In this document: in pieces, positions 6,668 through 13,917 of the stretch
Numbering within the stretch: the first letter of the stretch is position 1
How the letters are laid out: each line of letters opens with the position of its first letter
NCBI GenBank assembly: GCA_022340245.1
Contig: JAJDOI010000107.1
Span: 1-32,210, forward strand
DNA length: 32,210 bases
DNA from: Thiogranum sp.
GTDB taxonomy: Bacteria; Pseudomonadota; Gammaproteobacteria; DSM-19610
Reading direction: 5' to 3'
Position numbers and translations under genes: made by a program
The notes under the pieces: generated by a model
Database searches by the model: none
Told to the model about the DNA's origin: nothing
Seen by the model: only the letters and a program-made list of their open reading frames with translations

Positions 6668-9600
6668 TTATTCCTGCTTCGTTGCCAGCTCCGCGTCCAG
6701 TTGACGCCTGACGCGTTGCGGCGAGCCGGTATGGCGGGCGAGCAGGTCGTAGGCAACCGGCACCACGTAGAGGGTAAACAGGGTTGCTGCCAGTATTCCG
6801 GCAAGGATCACTGTACCGATCACGGTGCGCGTCTCGGTGCCGGCCCCGCTCGACAACAGCAGGGGCAGGGATCCGGCCGCGGTGGTGATGCCGGTCATGA
6901 CAATGGGGCGCAGGCGCACATCCGCTGCCTCGACCAGTGCCTCCCGGAACGGCTGTCCCGCATCGCGCAGCTGGTTGGCGAATTCGACAATCAGAATGCC
7001 GTTCTTGGCCGCAAGGCCTACCAGCATGATCAAACCGATCTGACTGTACAGATTGAGCGTCTGGCCGGTGAGGTAGAGCCCGAGCAGCGCACCGGCCATG
7101 GCCAGCGGCACGGTGAACATGATGACCAGCGGGTGTATCCAGCTCTCGAACTGTGCCGCGAGCACCAGGAACACCACTGCAATACCCAGCAGGAAGGCGA
7201 ACATGATCGAGCCCCCGGCATACTTGTAGTCGCGGGACTGACCCTTGTAGTCGATAATGACGCTGCCCGGCAGGTTGTCCCTGACCATCTTTTCCAGGCG
7301 GGACAGCGCGCTGCCCAGCGCCACGCCGTCGGCGAGATTGGCTTCCAGGGTAATCGCCCTGACGCGGTTGTAGCGGTTGAGCTTGAGCGAATCAGCGAAC
7401 TCTTCGATGTGCACCAGGTTGGAGAGCGGAATCAGCTGCCGGGTGCGGTCCGAACGCACGTAGATGTTCTCCATGTTGGTCGGGGTGCGCTGGGCGCTGC
7501 GTTCGCCTTCCAGGATGACGTCGTATTCCTGGCCGGCATCGATGTAGGTGGTCACGCGGCGCGAGCCCAGCATGGTTTCCAGGGTGCGCCCTATGGTGCC
7601 GACGGTGACGCCGAGTTCGGCGGCCCGGTCGTAGTCGATCACGACCCGCAGTTGTGGCTTGGTCTCCTTGTAATCCCAGTCGAGGCCCACCAGTCCGGGG
7701 TTGTTGGCGTTGATTTTCTCCACCAGCGTGTCGCGCCACTGGGCCAGTTCCTCATAGGTGCCGCCGCCAATGACGAACTGCACGGGCTTCTGGATGCGCG
7801 CGCCGAAGCCCTGGCGCATCACCGGGAAGACGCGCACGCCGGGCAGGTCTTTCAGCCGCTGGCGCACGTCCTCCATGATTTTCCAGGCCGAACGCCGCTC
7901 AGACCAGTCATTCAACACGTTGATGACGATGCCGGTGTTGAAGATATCGAAATTGCCGAAGCCCCGCGGCGCGCGCACCAGCAGACGGCTGATTTCGCCG
8001 CTCTCCACCAGCGGCATCATGCGTTGCTCGATCTCCGTCATGTAGGCGGCGATATACTGGTACGAGGAGCCTTCCGGGCCGGTGACCATGAGATAGAATA
8101 CGCCGCGATCTTCTTTCGGGGCGTACTCGTCGGGAACCTGTTCGAACAGCCACGCAGAACCGCCGAGGATGCCGGCGAACGCCAGTGCGACCACCCAGGC
8201 GTGGCGCAGCGCCGCCTGCAGCGTAACGTGATAACCGCGTCTTACTTTCGCAAAGGCCTGATCAACCGCGTGTGACAGCCGTGCCCGGCTGCCGGCTGGC
8301 GGCAGCACCTTGGAAGCGAGCATGGGCGACAAAGACAGCGCAACAAAGCTGGAGAACGACACCGCCGCCGCCATGGTGATAGCGAACTCTGCAAACAGGC
8401 GGCCAATATTGCCCTGCAGGAAAGCGATGGGCACGAACACCGCCACCAGCACCACGGTGGTGGCAATCACCGCAAAACCCACCTGGCGGGTGCCGCGGAA
8501 AGCCGCCACCAGGCGCGACTCGCCATACTCTTCCATGCGTCGGTGAATGTTCTCGATGACCACGATGGCGTCGTCCACCACCAGGCCGATGGCCAGCACC
8601 AGCGCCAGTAGCGTGAGCATGTTAATGGAATAATCCAGCGCCAGCAGCACCAGGAAAGTCGCAACCAGCGACACCGGTACGGTAACCGCGGGAACCAGTG
8701 TGGCGCGGGCGCTGCCGAGGAACAGGTAGATCACGCCGACGACCATGCCGATGGCGATGAACAGCGTCTTGTACACTTCGTGGATGGCGCCTTCGACAAA
8801 TACCGAGCTGTCATAACTCTGTTTCAGTGCCATGCCTTCGGGAAGGCCGGCGTTGATGCGCGCCATTTCCGCCTTGGCTGCCTTGGCCACGGCCAGGGTA
8901 TTGGCCGTGGACTGCTTGATAATGCCCACCCCCACCATGGGTACGCCGTTGCCGCGAAAGAACAGGCGGTCCTCGGCAGTGCCGCGCTCCACCCGCGCCA
9001 CGTCGGCCAGACGCACCAGGTAACCGTCGTCGCCGCGCGCCACCACCAGCCGGGAAAAGTCCGCGGCGTTGTGGAAGCTGCGCTCGGTGCGCACCGTGAA
9101 CTGGCGCGCCGCCGAATCGATGCTGCCGGCCGGTAGTTCCAGATTTTCCGCACGTAGCGCCGCTTCGACGTCGGCGACTGTGAGGTTGCGCGCGGCCAGT
9201 GCCCGCCGGTCGAGCCAGATGCGCATGGCGTAAACCTGACCGCCGCCGACCCGCACTCGCGCCACGCCGTCGAGCACCGAGAAGCGATCCACCAGGTAAC
9301 GGTCGGCGTAATCCGTCAACTCGGGAACGCTCATGCGGTCGCTGGCGAGGTTGAGCCACATAATGACGTCTTCGTTGCTGTCCACCTTCTGGATCTCCGG
9401 CGGATCGGCCTCGTCGGGCAGGTCGTCGAGGATGGTGGATACGCGGTCGCGGATGTCATTGGCGGCGGCATCGATATCGCGGCCGATCTCGAACTCGACG
9501 TTGATCACCGAGCGGCCGTCTTCACTCGAGGATTCGATGAAGCGGATGCCTTCGACGCCGGAGATGCGGTCCTCGATGAGTTCGGTGACACGGTTTTCCA

Positions 9601-9775
9601 CTACGTTGGCGGCAGCCCCAGAATAGGTGGTTTCCACCGACACCACCGGCGGGTCGATGTCCGGGTATTCGCGCAGCGGCAGGCGGTCATAGGCCACCAG
9701 ACCGAAGGCGATGAGCAGCAGCGACAGGACCGAGGCGAACACCGGCCGGGTAATGGAAATGTCGGACAGGATCAT
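6668..9775 (-). CDS. RND efflux permease, system B (HAE1 family)
   Basis: Inner-membrane multidrug-type RND pump of 1035 residues. It has the canonical HAE1 hallmarks: start MILSDISITRPVFA, porter-domain signature LREYPDIDPPVVSVET, TM4 motif IGLVVDDAIVVIEN with Asp 401-402, and TM10 GLAAKNGILIVEF with the relay lysine at 924, so the AcrB-like proton path is complete. The ATG at 9775 overlaps the adaptor stop (ATGA). No outer-membrane channel gene accompanies this pair, so it probably shares a TolC-type protein from a neighbouring system or elsewhere. The substrate class (amphiphilic drugs, dyes or lipids) follows from the family only. Confidence 0.95.
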   Translation of the reverse strand: MILSDISITRPVFASVLSLLLIAFGLVAYDRLPLREYPDIDPPVVSVETTYSGAAANVVENRVTELIEDRISGVEGIRFIESSSEDGRSVINVEFEIGRDIDAAANDIRDRVSTILDDLPDEADPPEIQKVDSNEDVIMWLNLASDRMSVPELTDYADRYLVDRFSVLDGVARVRVGGGQVYAMRIWLDRRALAARNLTVADVEAALRAENLELPAGSIDSAARQFTVRTERSFHNAADFSRLVVARGDDGYLVRLADVARVERGTAEDRLFFRGNGVPMVGVGIIKQSTANTLAVAKAAKAEMARINAGLPEGMALKQSYDSSVFVEGAIHEVYKTLFIAIGMVVGVIYLFLGSARATLVPAVTVPVSLVATFLVLLALDYSINMLTLLALVLAIGLVVDDAIVVIENIHRRMEEYGESRLVAAFRGTRQVGFAVIATTVVLVAVFVPIAFLQGNIGRLFAEFAITMAAAVSFSSFVALSLSPMLASKVLPPAGSRARLSHAVDQAFAKVRRGYHVTLQAALRHAWVVALAFAGILGGSAWLFEQVPDEYAPKEDRGVFYLMVTGPEGSSYQYIAAYMTEIEQRMMPLVESGEISRLLVRAPRGFGNFDIFNTGIVINVLNDWSERRSAWKIMEDVRQRLKDLPGVRVFPVMRQGFGARIQKPVQFVIGGGTYEELAQWRDTLVEKINANNPGLVGLDWDYKETKPQLRVVIDYDRAAELGVTVGTIGRTLETMLGSRRVTTYIDAGQEYDVILEGERSAQRTPTNMENIYVRSDRTRQLIPLSNLVHIEEFADSLKLNRYNRVRAITLEANLADGVALGSALSRLEKMVRDNLPGSVIIDYKGQSRDYKYAGGSIMFAFLLGIAVVFLVLAAQFESWIHPLVIMFTVPLAMAGALLGLYLTGQTLNLYSQIGLIMLVGLAAKNGILIVEFANQLRDAGQPFREALVEAADVRLRPIVMTGITTAAGSLPLLLSSGAGTETRTVIGTVILAGILAATLFTLYVVPVAYDLLARHTGSPQRVRRQLDAELATKQE

Positions 9776-10872
9776 TTTGCGCTACCGCCGCCGGTGGTCG
9801 ATTCCAGCAGCTCGTGCAGCGGCCGGCTGCCGTCGTCGACTGCGCCGATGACCACCTGCTGACCCGGGCGCACCTTGAGCGTGCCGTGGGTAATCACCTG
9901 TTCTCCCGGTGTCAGCCCGCTGACCACCTCGACCTCACCCGGGCGCCGCCCGCCGATGCGTATTTCGCGGCGTACCACCTTGTTGCCGTCGGCCGGATCC
10001 ACCAGCAGTACAAACTGCTGGTCCCCCAACGGCATTAGCGCTTCTTCCGGAATCACAATCGCCTGGCGTGGTGTTTTCAGCAGCTGTACCTGCATCAGCA
10101 TGCCGGGCTTGAGTATCCGCTCAGTGTTGGGCAGCACGGCGCGCACACGGATCGCCCGGGTTGCGGTATCGACGCGGCTGTCGACGGCCTTGACGCTACC
10201 CTCGAAGCGACGCCCCGGGTAGGCCCGGGCGGTGGCCAGCACATCGAGCCCGGGCCGGAGGACATCCAGGTAGGTCGCCGGCACCCCGAACTCCAGTTTC
10301 ATCACCGAGTCGTCGTCCAGCGTGGTGATCAGGTCGCCGGGTTCGACAAGCGCGCCGACACTGAGGTCGCGCAGTCCCAGCACGCCGGCAAACGGTGCCT
10401 TGATGAGCCGGTCGGCGAGCCGCGACTCGATGGCGGCCAGGCGGGCCCTGGCGGTTTCCCACTCGCGCTTGCGTTCGTCCAGCAGTGACTTGGCGGCGGT
10501 GCCCTGGGTCTCCAGCGACAGCACACGCTGGTACTGCCGGTAGGCTTCGTTCAGCGTGGCGCGCGCCTCTTCCAGCTGGGCGTGCTCCTCGCCGCTGGTC
10601 ATCTCCACCAGCACCTGGCCTTTGTCGACGCGGTCGCCGTCGTCGAAATGGATGGCGCTGACCGTTTCGGTGACTGCCGCTGTGAGTTCCACCGATTCAT
10701 TGGCGGTCAGCGTGCCGATTGCTTCGATGCGGTCGGTGAACTGATCCAGGCGCGCCGGCGACACGATGACACGGGTGGCGGGTTGTTGTTCAGCGTCGGC
10801 GGCCTGCAGCGGCGTGCTCACGCCGCCGAGCAACAGCGCGGCAACCGCTGCGATGAATGCGGAAAGCCTCAT
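9772..10872 (-). CDS. RND periplasmic adaptor, system B
   Basis: Adaptor of 366 residues for the system B permease. The start is ATG 10872, preceded by CGGAG at good spacing and giving a clean signal peptide (MRLSAFIAAVAALLLGG, cleavage near LQA before ADAEQQ). The frame stays open 86 codons further upstream, but that stretch is not protein-like and runs through a REP element, so it was excluded. Domain order: lipoyl half (VSAIHFDDGDRVDKGQVLVEM), helical hairpin at about 100-150, second lipoyl half (APFAGVLGLRDLSVGALV), beta barrel, then a membrane-proximal domain ending in a Ser/Gly-rich tail. It is the first intact gene of its transcript. The PepSY/two-component genes diverge from it across 10873-11268. 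Confidence 0.93.
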   Translation of the reverse strand: MRLSAFIAAVAALLLGGVSTPLQAADAEQQPATRVIVSPARLDQFTDRIEAIGTLTANESVELTAAVTETVSAIHFDDGDRVDKGQVLVEMTSGEEHAQLEEARATLNEAYRQYQRVLSLETQGTAAKSLLDERKREWETARARLAAIESRLADRLIKAPFAGVLGLRDLSVGALVEPGDLITTLDDDSVMKLEFGVPATYLDVLRPGLDVLATARAYPGRRFEGSVKAVDSRVDTATRAIRVRAVLPNTERILKPGMLMQVQLLKTPRQAIVIPEEALMPLGDQQFVLLVDPADGNKVVRREIRIGGRRPGEVEVVSGLTPGEQVITHGTLKVRPGQQVVIGAVDDGSRPLHELLESTTGGGSAK

Positions 10873-10882
10873 AGCGCTCCGG

Positions 10883-11074
10883 TTAGGCGGCGACCCCGGT
10901 TGGGCTGAAAAAATTGACATCGATGTACTCCCCGCCCGGCAGCCGGGACGCTGCGGGGTCGTTGCTATAGGAGACGCCCGCCGGCCCGAAGTCAATCCAT
11001 TTTTTTGTGCTGCTATCGGTTGCCGGAAAAATCCCGAACCGTAGGTTGGGCTGAGCCCAATCTGCGGTTTGCAC
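10883..11074 (-). pseudogene. Coding remnant upstream of the system B adaptor
   Basis: Up to 63 codons are open here, ending at TAA 10883-10885, ten bases before the adaptor ATG. The last 39 or so codons (10886-10999, starting near WIDFGPAGVSYS and ending VNFFSPTGVAA) have strongly biased third positions and look like the C-terminus of a genuine protein. The upstream part is less biased and includes the short REP copy at 11041-11062. The simplest reading is a former first gene of the system B operon that has lost its 5' part. A small intact protein cannot be excluded. The family was not recognised. Confidence 0.4.
11041..11062 (+). repeat. REP-like element, collapsed copy
   Basis: GTAGGTTGGGCTGAGCCCAA has the GTAG head and TTGGGCT/AGCCCAA arms of the other copies in the window, but the loop between the arms is reduced to one base. 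It lies within the gap 10873-11268. The rest of that gap holds the coding remnant, probable divergent promoter DNA and the second REP copy. Confidence 0.7.
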
Positions 11075-11223
11075 AGGACGTGCGTTCCGCAGGTATTGTC
11101 AGGCACCCGGAAATTTAAGTCTGGGTTCATGTTCGGCGCGCATGCTTTTCCCGTGACAACAGGTTACCGGTGACGAATCCGCTCAGAGCGCGGGGTTTTA
11201 CCGGCCATGGGCGAAATGAACCC

Positions 11224-11266
11224 AGAGGTGACGATGAACACTGGCGAACACCGTAGGTTGGGCTGA
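11224..11266 (+). other. Probable original start of the PepSY gene, now a truncated leader ORF
   Basis: AGAGG at 11224-11228 sits five bases before ATG 11234. That ATG opens only ten codons (MNTGEHRRLG) before a TGA at 11264-11266 created by the REP sequence. Deleting 11251-11282 joins it in frame to the signal peptide of the PepSY protein. The TGA lies two bases before the GTG now used, which suggests reinitiation or coupling. Confidence 0.55.
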
Positions 11267-11282
11267 GCGTGCGAAGCCCAAC
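11251..11282 (+). repeat. REP-like element inserted at the PepSY gene start
   Basis: A GTAG head followed by TTGGGCT (11258-11264) and AGCCCAA (11275-11281) arms around an 11-base loop, 32 bp including the two flanking C bases. It matches the copies at 26236 and 26284. GTAG-headed imperfect hairpins are the known signature of REP elements moved by RAYT-type transposases. No such transposase is in the window. Confidence 0.8.
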
Positions 11283-11643
11283 AATCTTCAGCTTGATAGC
11301 GCTGCTGGCTTGGGGCACCCTGTGGGCGCCGGTGTCGGGCGGCGCTGCCGGGCACGGCGGCTGTGGGAGCGAGAGCCGTACCTCGCCGCTGCGGCCGTAT
11401 TATGCGACCCGCGAGTTCGATAGCGTTCGCCAGTTGCAGGAGCAGGGCGATATCCTGCCGCTGCGTGCGATTCTCGCGCGCGCGAGAGAGAATCGCCCCG
11501 GCCGCGTACTGGATACCCGCCTGGAGAGGGAGCGCGATCGTTACGTTTATGCCATTGAGTTGGTGGACGACGGCGGACAGGTGTGGGAGCTGAAACTCGA
11601 CGCAAGCACCGCCGAGTTGCTGGAGGATCACCAGGAGGACTGA
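11269..11643 (+). CDS. PepSY-domain periplasmic protein linked to a two-component system
   Basis: A 124-residue secreted protein with an N-terminal signal peptide (FSLIALLAWGTLW, cleavage after the Gly/Ala-rich VSGGAAG region). A single PepSY-type fold spans about 45-120: a helix with LPLRAILARARE, then strands in VYAIELVDDGGQVWELKLDA. Proteins of this kind sit beside OmpR/PhoP-type regulators and may tune the kinase from the periplasm. It ends two bases before the response-regulator GTG, so the three plus-strand genes form an operon. The only in-frame start before the hydrophobic core is GTG 11269, inside a REP element and without a normally spaced Shine-Dalgarno. The true ancestral start is probably ATG 11234, cut off by the REP. 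Expression may therefore be weak or dependent on reinitiation. Confidence 0.8.
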   Translation: MRSPTIFSLIALLAWGTLWAPVSGGAAGHGGCGSESRTSPLRPYYATREFDSVRQLQEQGDILPLRAILARARENRPGRVLDTRLERERDRYVYAIELVDDGGQVWELKLDASTAELLEDHQED

Positions 11644-11644
11644 A

Positions 11645-12307
11645 GTGCGACTGCTGCTCGCCGAAGACGACCAGGATCTGGGGCCCCGCCTGAAACGCTA
11701 TCTCGATCGCCAGGGCTTTGCCGTCGATCTTTTCGACAACGGCGTCGATGCGGGTTTTTACGGCAGCGAAACCGCGTATGACGTGATTGTGCTGGACCTC
11801 GGACTCCCCGGCCGTTCCGGCCTGAGCGTTCTCGAAGACTGGCGCCGCGGCGGCATCAAGACCCCGGTGCTTGTCCTCACCGCGCGGGACACCTGGCAGG
11901 AAAAGGTCCAGGGTCTGCAGAAGGGCGCCGACGACTACCTGACCAAACCCTTTCACGAAGAAGAGCTGCTGGCACGGCTGCAAGCCCTGATACGGCGCAA
12001 TGCCGGCCTGGTGGGCGAGTCGCTGGCGGTGAACGGCTGGGTTCTGGATGAAGAAACCCAGTCAGTCAGCAGGGACGACCAGTGCTGGCAGCTGACCGGT
12101 ATCGAATTCCGCCTGCTGCGCTATTTCATGCTGCATCCGGGACATATTCTGTCCAAATCCCGCCTCACCGAACACGTTTACGAGCAGGACGCCGACAAGG
12201 ACAGTAACGTTATCGAAGTCTATGTGAATCGCCTGCGGCAGAAACTGGGCAATGACATCATCACCACCCGGCGCGGGCAGGGCTACATTTTCGGGGAGTT
12301 TTCTTGA
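11645..12307 (+). CDS. OmpR/PhoP-family response regulator
   Basis: Transcription factor of 220 residues. The receiver domain (1-115) has the acidic pocket E7-D8-D9, phosphoacceptor D51 in VIVLDLGLP, T79 and K101 in DDYLTKPF. A winged-helix effector domain follows (about 125-218), with LTGIEFRLLRYFMLHPG and the C-terminal VNRLRQKLG...TTRRGQGY signature of the OmpR class. GTG 11645 has AGGAGG at 11633-11638. The stop overlaps the kinase start (TTGA). It probably controls the efflux genes on either side (systems B and C) and its own operon. This rests on position, and no clear binding site was identified. Confidence 0.93.
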   Translation: MRLLLAEDDQDLGPRLKRYLDRQGFAVDLFDNGVDAGFYGSETAYDVIVLDLGLPGRSGLSVLEDWRRGGIKTPVLVLTARDTWQEKVQGLQKGADDYLTKPFHEEELLARLQALIRRNAGLVGESLAVNGWVLDEETQSVSRDDQCWQLTGIEFRLLRYFMLHPGHILSKSRLTEHVYEQDADKDSNVIEVYVNRLRQKLGNDIITTRRGQGYIFGEFS

Positions 12308-13626
12308 ACTCACTGCGTGCCCGGCTCGGGCTGGGCCTGGTCGTCGGCCTGGTGATGACTATCGGGCTGTTGCTTGCAATTGCCGGGTTTTCCATGCACA
12401 AGCTGATGGAGCACCAGGTGGCGTCGCGGCTCGCCCATGACGGTGACACGCTGCTGGCCGACCTGACAGTCAGGCCGGATGGTACGGTCGGCCTGGACGC
12501 CAAGCGGATTCAGGCCATCTATCACCAGCCGTTTTCCGGGCACTATTTTCTCATCGAGGTCGACGGGCAGACGATCCGTTCGCGGTCCCTCTGGGATGAA
12601 ACGCTGCCGGTGCCCCAGGGCAAAGCGGGTGAGGTGATTCTGCGTCACATCAGCGGCCCGGAGCAGCAACCGCTGCTGCTATGGTCGGGGAGTTTCCGCA
12701 AGCAGGGTCGCCTGGTGCGACTCGCGGTTGCCGAAGATCTGTACGCCCTGCAGTCCGGTGCGCGCCGTGTGTGGTGGCAGCTGCTGGGCTGGTCCGCGGC
12801 CCTGGTTGTATTTGTGGTGCTGATCCAGCGGGCCATTATTGCGCGTTCGCTGCGACCGGTCGCCGACGTGGTCGAGGACGTGGTCCGTCTGGAGCGCGGC
12901 GAGGTCAGCGCCCTGCGCGAACAGGTGCCGCAGGAGGTGCTGCCGCTGGTACAGGAGATCAACAGGCTGTTGCAGCGCCAGCAGCAGCGTCTGCTGCGCT
13001 CGCGTGAAGCCGTGGGCAACATGGCGCATGCCATCAAGACACCACTGACACTGTTGCAGCAGCTCGCGGCCGAAACAACCCGGGATTCTGACCAGGACAC
13101 GCGGCGCCAGCTGGAACACTATATACAGCGTATCAACGAGCTGGTGGATACCTCGCTGCGCCGGGCGCGCATCGCCGGCGACAGTCTCGGCACCACGCGA
13201 TTCGATGTCCGGCAGGACTTGCCGGTGCTGGTGGACACCGTCGTGCGCCTGCACCGTGACAAGGCAATCGACTTCCAGCAGCGGTTGAACGAGGTCGATA
13301 CGCTGCCGCTGGAACAGCAGGACGGCATGGAGTTGCTGGGTAACCTGCTGGACAACGCCTGGAAATGGGCAAACCACAGGGTGCACCTGGCCATTGACGG
13401 CAGCGGCGCGTCCTGCGTGATTACGATTGAAGACGACGGGCCCGGTGTCGAGGACGAACAGGTGCGCCGGTTGATGCAACGCGGTGTACGCCACGATGAA
13501 AGCACCCAGGGGCACGGTATCGGACTGTCGATCGTCAAGAGCCTGGTCGAGGCCCTGGGTGGATCGATCGAGTTCGGCCGCTCGGCGGCGCTCGGTGGTT
13601 TGCAGGTGGTCGCCTATTTCAAGTGA
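12304..13626 (+). CDS. Sensor histidine kinase (PhoQ/QseC-like)
   Basis: Membrane kinase of 440 residues pairing with the regulator it overlaps by four bases (TTG 12304). TM1 at about residues 9-31 and TM2 at about 158-178 bracket a periplasmic sensor region of about 125 residues. A HAMP-like linker with RSLRPVADVVEDV follows. The dimerisation helix carries the phosphoacceptor H242 in GNMAHAIKTPL. The catalytic domain has an N box (NLLDNAWKWA), G1 (DDGPGVED) and G2 (GHGIGLSIV). The ligand is unknown, and a metal or envelope signal is plausible given the PepSY protein and metal-efflux neighbours. Its last 13 bases overlap the 3' end of the opposite-strand DUF3240 gene. Confidence 0.93.
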   Translation: MNSLRARLGLGLVVGLVMTIGLLLAIAGFSMHKLMEHQVASRLAHDGDTLLADLTVRPDGTVGLDAKRIQAIYHQPFSGHYFLIEVDGQTIRSRSLWDETLPVPQGKAGEVILRHISGPEQQPLLLWSGSFRKQGRLVRLAVAEDLYALQSGARRVWWQLLGWSAALVVFVVLIQRAIIARSLRPVADVVEDVVRLERGEVSALREQVPQEVLPLVQEINRLLQRQQQRLLRSREAVGNMAHAIKTPLTLLQQLAAETTRDSDQDTRRQLEHYIQRINELVDTSLRRARIAGDSLGTTRFDVRQDLPVLVDTVVRLHRDKAIDFQQRLNEVDTLPLEQQDGMELLGNLLDNAWKWANHRVHLAIDGSGASCVITIEDDGPGVEDEQVRRLMQRGVRHDESTQGHGIGLSIVKSLVEALGGSIEFGRSAALGGLQVVAYFK

Positions 13627-13916
13627 CCCGAGGCCAGCACCGGCGTCAGCCAGTAGTGCATGGCGCTGCCGCTGAACGACTCGCGCAGCGCCTCGACGAG
13701 GGCTTCGGCGGTCGTCGTGGGCAGGTGCAGTTGAAACATGATCTGCCGCTGACGGCCCGCGACCTGCTCGGCAGGTGTCAGCGAATGGGCCGAGGTCCCG
13801 TGGCCGTTGATGGGCGCGCTGGAGAATCCGGGCACGTCATCGCGCTCCAGCAACCAGTCGACCACGGCATTTTCGATGGTCGGTGTGACGATCAGAACGA
13901 GCAGGCATTGATCCAT
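13614..13916 (-). CDS. DUF3240 family protein
   Basis: A small cytoplasmic protein of 100 residues resembling DUF3240, a PII-like family commonly found last in CzcCBA-type metal efflux operons. The start MDQCLLVLIVTP, a central Gly/Ser/His-containing loop (INGHGTSAHSL) and a second strand region (IMFQLHLPTT) fit a ferredoxin-like fold. The ATG at 13916 lies one base after the permease TGA, with GGAG at normal spacing, so it is the fourth gene of the system C operon. Its function is not established. A regulatory or metal-sensing role is inference from the PII-like fold. It converges on and overlaps the kinase gene by 13 bp. Confidence 0.75.
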   Translation of the reverse strand: MDQCLLVLIVTPTIENAVVDWLLERDDVPGFSSAPINGHGTSAHSLTPAEQVAGRQRQIMFQLHLPTTTAEALVEALRESFSGSAMHYWLTPVLASGHLK

Positions 13917-13917
13917 A

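Noticed and set aside
10898-10908. GGTTGGGCTGA resembling a further REP arm.
   Set aside because: It lacks the GTAG head and second arm, and it lies in the coding-like remnant where the bases read as ordinary codons. An 11-base match is probably chance.
11113-11129. ATTTAA-N5-GGTTCA as a PhoP-like box before the PepSY operon.
   Set aside because: Only one half is close to GGTTTA. The match is too weak to list.
9772-11130. Longer N-terminus for the system B adaptor.
   Set aside because: The extra 86 residues are not protein-like, cross a REP and would bury a clean signal peptide that has its own ribosome binding site at 10872.
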